From the NCBI GenBank assembly GCA_033675545.1, contig JAWDGP010005685.1, positions 137,501 through 201,500 on the forward strand: DNA of 64,000 nucleotides, written 5' to 3'. Under the pieces are notes generated by a model. It ran no database searches and was not told the origin of the DNA. It was given only the letters and a program-made list of their open reading frames with translations. The first letter of the stretch is position 1; every line of letters starts with the position of its first letter. Below are positions 53,401 through 64,000 of this stretch, piece by piece. The position numbers and the translations under genes were made by a program. Origin of the DNA: Elysia crispata. Its lineage: Eukaryota > Mollusca > Gastropoda > Plakobranchidae.

Positions 53401-56400
53401 ATAAAGGATATTAAGAAAAGATAACTATGGGTGAAGAACTTCAAATACTTCTCTCACAGATAGAACCAGAGCTTGAATAAAAAAAATCCATGATTTTTCC
53501 AACTTTGACTAATGGTAATGCATTGTGCTGTAATTTTATCTATTGACTTCCTCACTCTTTGTAGGTGTGTACTTTTTGGGTAGTGGATCAACTTAGATCT
53601 ATATGTACATTGTTTTATTTAGTTGTATATTTATTTGTACTTCAAGCCAAAGAATTTACGTCTTGTTTGTTGAACATAGTTTGCACTGTGAGAAAAGTAT
53701 CCTTGAGCGTGTGTGGTTTAGATTCTTCTGGAATCTTCCAGATAGTCCTAGCATAATGATGATTTCGTCACTCCTTGTTTATCTTTATTCTTATTGGTTG
53801 CCATTTTATAGCGCATTAATCATTATGTGTACCAAGAACGTTCTTGTATGAATTATATAATTCCATTTCTAGATAGTTCAATGAGATCAAGTATAAATAA
53901 GAATTGAAATTGTGTCAAGTCAGTCAACTTTCTGTGAGCAGTGAGTCAATGTATGGTGATTATTGAGTCAATCTCTTGACAATCAGCCATAGGTCAGCAC
54001 TGTGTTGGATTCAACAGTTTGCAGCTAATTTTTACAAGCAGACTTCAGACTTATTTACTACGGACGAGTTGAGTGATTGGCTGTGTATATTTTCATACCC
54101 CTAAACAAACAGAGCCAAACAGATCCCAAAATCTGTTACACAAATGAACCGCCCAAAGTAAGCATACTTCTAATGGACACACACACTCAAGTTAAACCAG
54201 GCTTCTGTTCTAAACTTCGTAACTGTTGCAAGCAGGAATTAATGCAGTTCAAATAATGAAAACATAACTGCCAAATTTTGAAAAGGCAAATAGAAGAGAT
54301 TTTTAGAGTGATAAATTTAGTCGCTGCAAACCTAATAGATGATGCAGCCTATGTACATTAATCAAAACACAAGCTTAATGAAACGTTTACAAACTTAAGC
54401 TGTTACTTGTTGGTTATTGTAATTGCAGCTATGTGGAAAGGAAAGGTGTAAGCCTACTGACTTCTAAATTTAACCATAGCTTTTTAAATTAATTAAAGGC
54501 AGGACTTTGCTCATCTTTAATTTTGTGATCGTTAACCCCCTCCTCCCCTAAAAAAACTCCCCAGAGATATAGTAAAATCGAGGTTTCATTTTTTAGCAGG
54601 AATTATTGAAAAAAAAAAAACAGATAAAAAAGGAACTCTGGATCCACTGTCTTACTAAAATGAAAAAAAAATCACCACCAGATCAACATGTAGTTGGCAG
54701 CATTGGTAAGACTTTATTAGACTCATTTTCCCTGGAACAACATTTCTATTCCAAATGGGAATAAAACTTAAAAATTTCAACTAGAAAATGTTCTAACAAA
54801 TTTGTGCTCCAGTGATTTAATGGTCTGGCTTATACAGTCTGGGCTTCAGTTTATTCCACAGTTGTGATTTAAGCCACGGTCCTATAAACTCACCCATTGC
54901 CCACCCTGAGTCTTGGAGCTGTGGTACAGGTGAGGAGATGCTGGCCATCAGGGCACCACTCAAAGTGGGTTGTGTCTGCTGCCTGGGTCTGTGCAAGCTG
55001 TCTCCTCTGCTTCAAATCCCAGAACTCTAGGTTTCCTGCAAGGTTGCCGAAACCAGCTAGGCAGAGCAGTGATGCTAGTTTAAGGACAAACACTTGAGTT
55101 ACTAACATAAAGCTTTCTGAATAGGCACATTTTCTCTCAAAGTGCAGGGAAAAGACTTGAGTTTATATGCTGAGAAACATCACAGCAATTCTAAGTATCA
55201 AATAGCTATTTTCTTTTTTCTTCACAATACAATACCATCATTATGTCTCACTCTATGCTTAGCCTTCTTCTTGAGCAGAATGACTTGTCTACTGCAAATT
55301 AGATTGTCATTTACTGAAATGACATCTTTGCAAAGATAAGGCCAAAACATCAGAATCATTCAACTAAAGTAAAAATTTCAGAAATGGAGTGATACATGCA
55401 AGAAAGAAAACTAGCTTACAAATGATAACCCATCCACTAAATAAAAATAGAGATCAGCCTTAAAATTCATTTCCTGATGTACCTGCAATTATAAAGAGCC
55501 ATAGACTAAGATTAATCTAACTTTTATCAAAATGTGGCACTAGATAAAAAAGTACAAGCAAATAGTTTATTAAATGAAAAAAGAGAAAAAGAATTGTACT
55601 GTACAAAATAGAGAAACACAAGTCAAAGGATATCCGTTCCTTGTGGATTAACACTGCAAATGTTCCTTGGCCCTGTACCAAAGTCAAAGACTGGTTCACA
55701 TTTCAGGTTGTAGATTGTGCTTTTTGCAGGCATATCTGACCATAATTTAAGGAATGCCACACAGAATTAGTTTTCTCAATAAAATACATGATTTTACCTT
55801 CGAGCTCAAAAAGATTCTTAAACACAGCAACATAAGGCAGCGTTTTGACGTACAGTCTTTTGATTCAAGGAAAATACATCTGAAATAATCTAAATGGAAA
55901 AGCTGATATCCAGATTCTTTTTCTGAGAGAGTAAAAATGCATGGTCCAATACAAGACATCTTTTTTTCCATGTTAACTGAGACTTAAACTTTCATTTCTA
56001 TAGATTTTTGCTCTTTTAATTAAATTTTTTTTTACCAAGTTCTTAGCTTAGCTGTATTTAAAAATTCAATGAAGAGAAAATTACAAGTGCGAATAAAAAG
56101 GTATATTTCATACCCCAAAATTGAAAATAAGTTACATCAAGGTAAAAGGTGAATGTTTTTATTTAGGAGTTAATTTACCAAGCAATAATGCATGCCTTTG
56201 AATACTCTGACAGTTGTTTGCCCAAGAGGAGGTGTTATTTGATATGTCCGAGTGTAATTAAACCATACTTAAAATAATAAAGTGAAAAAATCTACAGTCG
56301 AGTCTGGTTACTTCGAAGTCATTGGGATAAAAAAAGGACTTTGAATTATCCGAAATTTGAATTATCAGGATATATAGAGAAAAGAGAGTAAAAAAAATGT

Positions 56401-59400
56401 GGGTGACAGATCAGTAATGTACTCGGGTGTGCAGGGATTCACACCTGGTCTCTGGAACTAACCCCTTTCCCTTTCCTTCTCTTACTCCTAGTCTTATTGC
56501 AGACTCTTGCCTGTAACATAAGTGGTCGGAACTTACACCACATACCCACACCAGAATTGCTAGCCACACGAGCATAGCAAAACTTTCTTGGTTTTACAAG
56601 CTAAGAAAACTGCTTTCAGAATCGGAAAAACCGGTCAAGATGGCTTTGAATTAACTGGATCCTTCTTTCCAACTTTGAACTAACCGATATTTTTTAATAC
56701 AGCTTAAAGGGAGAAATATTTGCTAAAATTGATCGATTTTGAAATATCCAAAAATTTGAACTATCCAGATTCGAATTACTAGGACTTGACTGTAATTAAA
56801 AAGGATTTATGATACTTTAAAGGAAGTAAGACCATGAAGTCTATACAACATGAATTTAAATGCCAAAGGATACAACCATGAATGAGGATAAACTCTGTTT
56901 GATTGGGCAGCCACTCAACATGGTAGATAGCACCCTGCTTCTCTGAGAAAACAAGTTTGACAAAATTGTCATATTAGCATAAAAAATCAATCAAGTTTTC
57001 CTACATCTAAAATGTCCTGCCTCTAAATTCATAAGATAGCAAAAATAACATTTTGATAACCAGAAATGTATGATGAACTTTAACGAGTCAAAATTACAGA
57101 CTCCAAATAAATTCAAAAGAAAAATAAATTGGAGTATTTGTTTTTCTAGGGCATGAAGTAAATAAGACTTCATGTGGTGATTGTCATTGATATGTAGGGA
57201 AAACCTGACATTCATATGCACCAACTGCTAAGAAAATAGAATAGAGTTAACTATGAAAATATATACCCTACTGTTAAATTGATAGGCACTTGGTCTTCGT
57301 CATGGAATTACATTTCCAGAATAAAAAAAAAATCACAGAAAAAACAAAGAAAGAAAATTCAAAAGAAAAACTGGGCATGATAAAAGCCAGCAAGGGCAAA
57401 GAAAAAAAATATATTCTAGATGAAAACAACTGATAATAACTAGTTAACTGCTCTCAGTATAACCAAAAAGTTTTTGATAAGTTAATATTAAATTTGTCTG
57501 ATGAAACTGCAAATTGTAAGATGACAAACATTTATCACACCATACAGTTTGTAAGTTCCCTATAAACTTACGCAGTGGCACCAGACAGCTATCCCCGTTG
57601 ATGTTGAGATAGTGAAGACCTTGCTCTCCATAGTAGGAGCTGTCGGAGCTCTCAGTGGATGTCAGGACGAGGAGACTGTGGCCTAGATTTGCAATAACAT
57701 ACTCATAAATTTATAATGTGTGTTTGATTTGAAGAACATTGAACATTTTTACTGTTCCCTTTCAGAGCATGTTTTTCAATTAGGTACTGTTTCACATATA
57801 GCCTATTTTTGAAAATAAACATGTCACGTGTGAATTAAAAATTTAATGTTTTATTAATCTCTATATGCCAACTATTATATCACGAGATATATTTAAACAA
57901 GATATTTGCCTTGGCAAATTTTGGTCTGTCCATATTTTTACTGCTCAAGTATTTAAATTGTATGTGTGTATCTGCCCTTTTTTTTAACACCTCCCTATTT
58001 GAAATGCTTTGCATTTGAAATTTTTTACAAAATATTTTAATCTCAATATAGCTAACACATACTAGGTAGCACTGATGTCATAAAAAGTATCCTTCTTTCT
58101 TTCTGCAAAGATTCTTCTCTTTCATAGAGAATTTTAATATGAGTATGACTGTATTGATTTTTAACAGTGCTTTGTGGATGATTTGATGTGAAAAGCTATG
58201 GACCATACATGCGAAAAGCGATGTGTGAATGAATTTATTGGTGTGATAATAAGAATAATAATAGTAATAATAATAATGATAATGATGATAATGATAATGA
58301 CAATACTACTACTACTACTAATACTACTAATAATAATAATAACAACAATAATAATAATAAAAATAAAAATATTAATATCTCACGTAAGTATAAACACTTA
58401 AAATTTCATTAGTTATTGGCACAATCATGCATGGCGTGAACATATGGATCTAGCCAGAAAAATTTAACCTGTTTTATTCCAAAAAAAGTTGATGCGATCT
58501 GCCTTGAAAAAGCTTTTAGTGGCCACTGCAGCTTGGAGACCTGACAAGTGTGGGTAGCGATAAATGCGGACAAAAGAGGGCTGACCCTGTTGAATTATAC
58601 AATATGCAATCAACAAACATAAAATGGCAGAAGAAAAAATTTTTTGGAAAGTTTTCTGAATGAGACATAAGAACATTTTATTATCATATGCAATTATTCA
58701 GTAATCACAAAGTCTGGTTCCTAAATAGGATAAAGTGTAATATAAAAACATTAAATTCTCCATTAAGCCTGCTAGAAAATGAGTTGAAAGTTCACTTCAA
58801 ATCTTCATCACGTTACTTGGTTTTTAAGTCATATTTTTTTTCTAATAACCTTTGGCAACATTAGATTTATAACTTAATGGCCCTTCCCTGTGCAAACTTA
58901 TAATTCTTGGAATAAAAAGAAGAGGAAAGAAACCAAGATTATGAACTTTTTTCATTATTAAAGTATATTGAACTCATACTGATAAAAAGCTTTTTTTAAA
59001 TGTATTTGGGAAGTAAAGTAGAGTGACTAACCTTAGATCCTGGCACATATGCAGCAATGCTGTAGGGAGATGAACCTTTGGCCAAACTAAAGGCAGAAAC
59101 TTTCTGAAGATGCAGTTTATTGGCCACTTGATCTGAAATATCAGGAAGAGAGATGAATAAATAAGAATCTGGGGATGACATATATCGCGTAAATGAAGGA
59201 GCAGTGCTGGGTCAGATCTGAAAAATTAAACAACAATCCAGTAATTCAATAATTTCAGAGGAATTTTTCGATGGTGAACTAATGAATCAAGACCACAATG
59301 TTTTTGTAGTTGAATGCTAAACTTTTACATGCTTTGACTGTGAGCTGTCCTATTCAATATTTTACCATCCTTTCGTGAACATGTACATACACACACCTTC

Positions 59401-62400
59401 GCAAAATACAATTGATGAATTGCATTGATCAATTTTAAACTGACTTGGCAGTGTGCTAATTCTTTTTTGCTTCTATTTCTCTTCTGTCAGCTTTTCCAAA
59501 TCACTGCTTTTCATGGAAACTTGGGAACCTCCTTGCTACAAGCAACACAAATGCAATTAAAATGAGACTCCTGCTTTTGGAAAGCCTCATATCACTTACC
59601 ATAGTTGTTGCTTTCATAAAACTGTAATTCATTGTTCACATTTCTGACACATATGCCTTCGTCTGCACTCCACTCTGGGTTCCTTTATGAAAAAGAAAAT
59701 GTCTTCAATAAGCAGGTAAAAACGGATTCAAAATGAAACAAATTGTAAACACAGTTAAAGAAAAGTCAATCAAAATAATTTCAGAGCTTTTTGAAAAAAA
59801 ATGAGAAGTTTTGATGACTAAATAATGACTAAATGGTGAAACAAATTTTCATGAATAATTGACTCGAATTTAATCTCAGCCTAAAAAGTTGAGAGAAATA
59901 TAGTTGATCTATAAAATATGCATGACCTTAGAATTTATTCTCATTTAAAAATTGACCAGAGAATAAGTATAATGAAGAGAAATATTACCAATTAATCTGC
60001 TTTTTCTGGATATAGGATTTCTTGATTTCACCAGTTTGTACATCAAAGATGTGGAGATTCGGCATTCCTGCACCTCCATCTCGATTAACTTGAGAAGAAT
60101 AAAGAATATTTCAGGATTTCTTAATTCAACATTACATGATATTAAAAAGTATATTTTACATTTTCTTTTTATTAAAAGAGCAAAAAAAACCCCCAAAGAT
60201 TAAGCCCTATAAAAGTGTCACAATCCATTTATAAAGGATTTATAAAATTAATTTTTTTTAACCACATACACACATGAAACATTTTATAGAAAAAATTTTG
60301 CATTTTTGGTCTGAATATTAGGAAAGCATGAAGAGATACTGGAAAATATCAATGCAATAAAATTTATAACAAACATTTTCCAAGCTCAATGAAATAAAAG
60401 AAAAATGTATTCCAGTCCTAATTACCCATATAATTGTTCCAAGAGGCCAATACCGAGCCTCTGGGGGAAAACTTGAGATCCACAAGCTTGGGAAGTCCCA
60501 GATCTTGGATGATTTCCATGGTTTTGGCATCCATGATATAAGCACTGCAGATGGTTAAATAATGGACAAGAAATAACTGAAAACATGAGACACGAGAGAT
60601 ACGGAAAAATGAGAAATGCAAAACATCATCATCTTTATACAACAAGATGCATCAATTTAAAAATAGAGTTTTAAAAAGGGAAAAAAATAATATATGAACT
60701 CCTCTTGAGCGATTAATTACAAAGGTAATTGATTTATTCAAACAGCCTTTACATATGTGTACCATAGCACAGTTCATAATTTTATACATTGAATTCAACA
60801 AAAATTAAAAAGTTATGGAGGTAGCTGGTTTTCTAAAATTCATTGTCTAACTATAAATAACTTAACAGGCAAACCCAGAAAAACAAAAAAAAAAACAAAG
60901 GGGAAAAAATTGAAATGTTATGTAAATAGCTTACCTGTCTGCATTGCACCAAGCAAACAGAGATCCATCATCAGAGAATGTCATAGACTTGCATGAATTA
61001 CTTTTATCTCTGCAAGAAATATGATCAGTATCAAAACCTCAAATCAAGAAATATGATCAGTATCAAAACCTCAATTTGAAAATGCTTTTCAGAATGTTAA
61101 TTAGTTATTTGACTTGCTTAAAATACCTTGCATCAAACCAACTAATCTCAGACCCGTGCTTGGGTTCATCAAACTACAAGTATTGGCAAATCCACTATAG
61201 AATGCTTTTCTGCTTAGAATTTTTGTACCTGAAATTCAATCAAAAGGTCCCCTGTCGGTAGTTAAATACTTTAAGTGTATAAGTGGTGGGCACCCGTCAT
61301 ACCATAGCATAATTACACGAAGGGTAGGGGAGAGCAAAGTCTTGATATACGGGGAGAAGATAAAAAAAAGAGAGGGGGAAGTGAGCAGGGAGCATCTGCA
61401 AATGTATGGGGAGATCATGATACAGGATCAAAGAGCCAAAGCAGCAGAAACTTGGGCAATGGTAGGAAGGGTAAAAAGTTAGTTGATAAAAACAAGGAAG
61501 ATAATTTTAAGACAATTTCACTTTGGTTGGTTACTTCCCTTGTGGTGCCTTATGTCATGGCTCCAACAAACTTTGCATTCAAGGACCAGTTAAAAATAAT
61601 CAAACTAGCTCGTTTGAGTCTGAGGTATACTGTATTGAACAACAGAAGCCAAATGCATTGTATAATAGCACTAAGTGGTTGGTTAATGGTGTGACAGATT
61701 TTTTTTAGCACATATAATCAATATACTCTAAAAACTCACTTCACTACGAAAACAGTAGTAATTACCATTGAAGCTGATGAGATAAGAACTTCACTAGATG
61801 TCAGAGAGTCTAAGAATGTATGTCTTTAGAAGCAAAGTTAGTGGAACAGAGTAGCAGTTTAGCGTGAAAGCAAAGAGAGTTGAAAATGTATCACAGGAAG
61901 GGTTTGGAGTGCACAAACAAGCCTTATGACCACCAAGTATCTAACCAGATACTAATGAGTACAGTATTCATAAATTTAAGTGGCTGATAAAGCCAGAAAA
62001 ATTTTTGTAAATTGGGAAATTAACCTGTACTTTATCTAAGTTTTAATAAGTGTAACCTGGACTTGCAAATAAAAATTGATCTAAGATCAAGCTTATTAAA
62101 AATTAAAATTAATTTTACTTTTGAAGTTTATTGATGATAAATTTTATTATCTTTCTTTTTCCATGTAATGGTTATGCCTTTACAATAATACAGCTTTATT
62201 CATAACTTTTAATTTTTGTTTATCATAACTTACATTTCTGCTATGGCATCAGAACTGTACTTGCTGCCATCAATGGCCCACAACCCTTGGGCACCACGCA
62301 CTAAAATAATAATAGAACAAAGAATTTTTTTAACATGGCATTTCGTACAATGCAGCTTAAAGCACCCAATATACAACATGCCCTTGTTGTTTGCCTGAAA

Positions 62401-63989
62401 TGGGGGGGGGGGGCTGTTAAAACTTTATAAATTTTTATTTTGCCATTGTTTTTAGGACAGACATGATTTGAACGACTAAATATAGGGTATATACATGAGA
62501 TAATAATCAACACAAATTATTTTTGAGAGGATTTAAAATCTAAAATAAAACTTGGCCTGAGCACTGATCTAAAAAAAAATCGTAGGGTGTTCTACATTTT
62601 CCTGGAAAAGAAGAATTTTTAGCCTACAGAAAGATTTAAGTACACAAAAACTTGTGCTGCATTTTCCTTTGACCATTCCAATTGCCACATGATGTTCTAC
62701 TTTCTCTCTTCTCATCACATGGTCAAAGGTTGCCTGGTGTTTACGCATTCTATTTATGAGTGACTTTGCTGTGACTGCTAGTTGAAATACTGTTTCGTTT
62801 TATTTCTTTGCAGTCCATGAGATTGGTAGCATTCTTTGTAGGAACCACTACATTTCTGTTGCCTCCAGTTTCTTTTGTAGCTGTTTTGAAATAATCCAGT
62901 CCTTGCATCTGTAAATCAGGATGGGTTCTTGTTTTTGTGTGGATGGAGATGTATTTACCTGACAGTACTGATTTCATTCTCAAGGAACTTTTTTTTTTTG
63001 CTTGCATTATTCTTGATGCAACTTCAGAGTTGCTGTGTCCATCACTTGATATTAAAGTACCCAAGTAATTGAATTGATTGTTTAGCTTCAGTTTATTACT
63101 GGAAATAAAAATGATGATATGTGGACACTCACTGTTTCCACTGACCAACATTACTTCTGTCTTCTACTTCTAGCAGTTCAATTCCAACCTTTTCTTTTTG
63201 CTTTAATCTTCAATAATTTCTAATATTCAGTGCAGGTCTTTTTTGTATCTGCTGCAGTTCACGCAGTGTCCTCATCTGTCACCAGTTGTTAACATTGTGC
63301 TGTCCTACTTATTTCTTCCCAGGCCTAAATTTTCATGATCTATAGGGGTGTGCTCAAGTAAAAAATATGGTAGGACTTTTAATTGGGTACATTGGTTCAA
63401 ATGTACTATTAAGATGTGATAAAGGATATGCACAAGTGTTTTCTTGTCATTGATAATTCATTGCTAGAAAATGATTTAAACATAAAAAAGACCAGGCCAA
63501 ATCTTTTTCTATGGTCCGATCAAACGAAAATCTCTTCTGTATTTTAGAAGTACTGTAACCATTCAACTTGTTCTCAAAATAGTCAACAGCAGTTCAAACG
63601 AACGATCCTCCGCATTAACTTTTTGTGCGATAAGTTTACTTGATTTACATTAAAAAAAAAATTCTCGTCTCTAAATGTTAATCTTGAGTCCACATTCACA
63701 ACATTCAGTTTCAATCGGGCTCCACACCTCACTTGTATTGGCCTGCATTTACCCTGTTTAACAACCAGTTACCGGTAAGTTAAACATGTTTCCAAATTCA
63801 GGCGCAAAGAACTTTTTGCTCTCCAAGACACTTGATAATCAAAAATAAAGCAGCAAATGCAGATAAGAAAATTTACAATTTTTCTTAATTCTCCATAAAC
63901 AGCTGTTGAAACAAAAATAAAAATAAAAAATAAAAAACCCCGAAAACGTGACGCTTGCAGACACACTTACTGAACACGGGCGCCGCCAT
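50495..63989 (-). CDS. EIF2A: EIF2A: eukaryotic translation initiation factor 2A, 17 coding exons
   Basis: Coding exons in transcript order are 63989-63971, 62300-62234, 61009-60935, 60544-60426, 60088-59989, 59682-59600, 59132-59032, 58586-58469, 57682-57572, 56942-56874, 55735-55634, 55068-54894, 53386-53220, 52427-52252, 51588-51466, 50924-50859 and 50554-50495. All phases close, giving 576 residues (human about 585). Matches to human eIF2A run the full length: RGAQGLWAIDG, FSDDGSLFAW, ANKLHLQKV, AAYVPGSK, QPSFVRIY, KSFFKAD, YYGEQGLHYL, STIYNLKCEPVFDFGTGPRN, LAGFGNL, FEWCPDGQHLLT, APRLRVGNG, YRIWHYTG, AYRPPHARG, then a Lys-rich coiled-coil end (LEEIKSLEI). The N-terminal three-quarters is a WD-type beta-propeller. 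The family delivers initiator tRNA to the 40S subunit and supports non-canonical and stress-time initiation in the cytoplasm. Introns 10 and 11 have U12-type signals. This is not a subunit of the eIF2 trimer. Confidence 0.97.
55069..55633 (-). other. U12-type AT-AC intron (EIF2A intron 11)
   Basis: The exon ends ...CAAGGAACGG and the intron begins ATATCCTTTGA, the textbook minor-class AT-AC donor. There is no usable GT at the position demanded by the reading frame. The 3' end reads GTCCTTAAACTAGCATCAC|TG: a branch-like TCCTTAA with its A 11 nt before a terminal AC. Joining G|TG gives Val and the run GTVLCLAGFGNL, matching human GHILVLAGFGNL. Length is 565 bp. Confidence 0.9.
55736..56873 (-). 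other. U12-type GT-AG intron (EIF2A intron 10)
   Basis: The donor is GTATCCTTTGG, the minor-class GT-AG consensus. The acceptor end is TTCCTTAAATTATGGTCAG, an almost perfect U12 branch site with its A 11 nt before the junction and no long pyrimidine tract. The splice T|AT gives Tyr in HGYMPAKSTIYNLKC, matching human YGFMPAKATIFNLKC. Using the alternative GTTGTA two bases earlier would give Asp and lose a residue. Length is 1138 bp, including a pogo-like MITE. Confidence 0.88.
56295..56792. mobile_element. Pogo/Tigger-like non-autonomous element in EIF2A intron 10
   Basis: A 498-bp element lies between TA dinucleotides. The ends form imperfect inverted repeats: left cagtcgagtctggttacttc, right (reverse complement) cagtcaagtcctagtaattc. 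The subterminal regions are full of TTCGAA and TTTGAATTATC blocks on one side and mirror GATAGTTCAAAT blocks on the other, a pattern typical of pogo/Tigger MITEs. No transposase frame is left. The middle (about 56400-56600) is unrelated sequence. Confidence 0.72.
58239..58375. repeat. Imperfect (AAT)n/(ATG)n repeat in EIF2A intron 8
   Basis: About 135 bp of degenerate AAT, GAT and ACT triplets. The hydrophobic Ile/Leu-rich frame over it is a repeat artefact. Confidence 0.85.
61012..61075. repeat. Small tandem duplication at an EIF2A 3' splice site
   Basis: The segment aagaaatatgatcagtatca plus aaacctcaa occurs twice, about 31 bp apart, directly upstream (minus strand) of exon 3, whose acceptor is at 61009/61010. 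Only the proximal copy ends TTCTTGCAG; the distal one reads TTCTTGATT and lacks an AG. Confidence 0.85.
62640..63310 (-). mobile_element. LINE (non-LTR) reverse-transcriptase C-terminal remnant in EIF2A intron 1
   Basis: The minus strand encodes FNYLGTLISSDG and SEVASRIMQAKKK, then in a shifted frame PILIYRCKDWIISKQLQKKLE, and QRMLPISWTAKK followed by SLINRMRKHQATFDHVMRREK. This is the conserved order of the RT thumb and C-terminal region of a non-LTR element (consensus-like YLGSLI...PVLLYGCETW...RRMLRISW...GHVMRRE). It has at least one frameshift and two stops, so it is dead. Clade not assigned. It sits in the sense direction of EIF2A. Confidence 0.85.
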
Positions 63990-63992
63990 CTT
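63982..63992 (-). promoter_or_regulatory. YY1-like motif overlapping the EIF2A start codon
   Basis: On the minus strand the start region reads AAGATGGCGGC, which matches the classic YY1 core overlapping an initiator ATG. Such motifs are typical of TATA-less housekeeping promoters just downstream of the transcription start. The site's use is inferred. ZRSR2 and MED4 start codons also read ATGGCG but lack the full flanks. Confidence 0.45.
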
Positions 63993-64000
63993 GATACGAA

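Noticed and set aside
53540-54180. Possible solo LTR in EIF2A intron 12
   Set aside because: A TATAAATAAG box and repeated agtca motifs look promoter-like, but no TG...CA boundaries with a target duplication could be found.
56400-56480. tRNA-like B-box in reverse (gggattcacacctgg) suggesting a SINE inside the pogo-like element
   Set aside because: No matching A box, tail or target duplication; too short to support.
56874-56875. Alternative donor GTTGTA two bases before the U12 donor of EIF2A intron 10
   Set aside because: It would give HDMPAK with a residue lost, whereas the U12 donor gives HGYMPAK, which matches the family and has a cognate U12 branch site.

Overview
The window looks like a gene-rich piece of an animal genome, most likely a mollusc and possibly a gastropod. 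That placement is inference: it rests on intron-dense metazoan genes, AT-rich introns, very long GA/GACA microsatellites, scattered AGATCTAGATCT blocks and mariner, pogo-like and LINE debris. No mitochondrial, bacterial or viral gene was seen. Four protein-coding genes could be rebuilt exon by exon. Every intron phase closes, and three of the four proteins align along their length with well-known human proteins recalled from memory.

Layout. 1-3593: non-coding, with two large GA/GACA microsatellites and a possible TATA promoter. 3594-12497 (+): a paired-like homeobox gene of five coding exons, with a 43-bp minisatellite starting 7 bp after its stop. 13560-14912: a 1.35-kb purine-rich satellite with a duplicated higher-order unit. 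15856-16063: an orphan exon-like reading frame. 20224-31805 (-): ZRSR2, ten coding exons, a U2AF35-like 3' splice-site protein of the minor spliceosome with a long RS tail. 33840-34124: a 41-bp minisatellite. 37371-38020: a 50-bp minisatellite ending next to the MED4 stop. 38028-46524 (-): MED4, six coding exons, carrying a palindromic mariner derivative in intron 1. 50495-63989 (-): EIF2A, seventeen coding exons, essentially complete, with a LINE remnant in intron 1 and a pogo-like MITE in intron 10.

ZRSR2, MED4 and EIF2A lie head to tail on the minus strand and are housekeeping genes for splicing, transcription and translation. The homeobox gene is on the opposite strand and is tail-to-tail with ZRSR2.

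The most interesting signal is splicing. Two consecutive EIF2A introns carry minor-class (U12) splice signals: one GT-AG with GTATCCTTT and one AT-AC with ATATCCTTT. Both have U12-like branch sites 11 nt from the acceptor, and both are fixed by reading phase and homology. ZRSR2, whose family acts at U12 3' splice sites, is encoded in the same window. No wholly new gene system was found. The homeobox gene could not be assigned to a named family, and the mariner palindrome is a clean case of a very young rearranged transposon.
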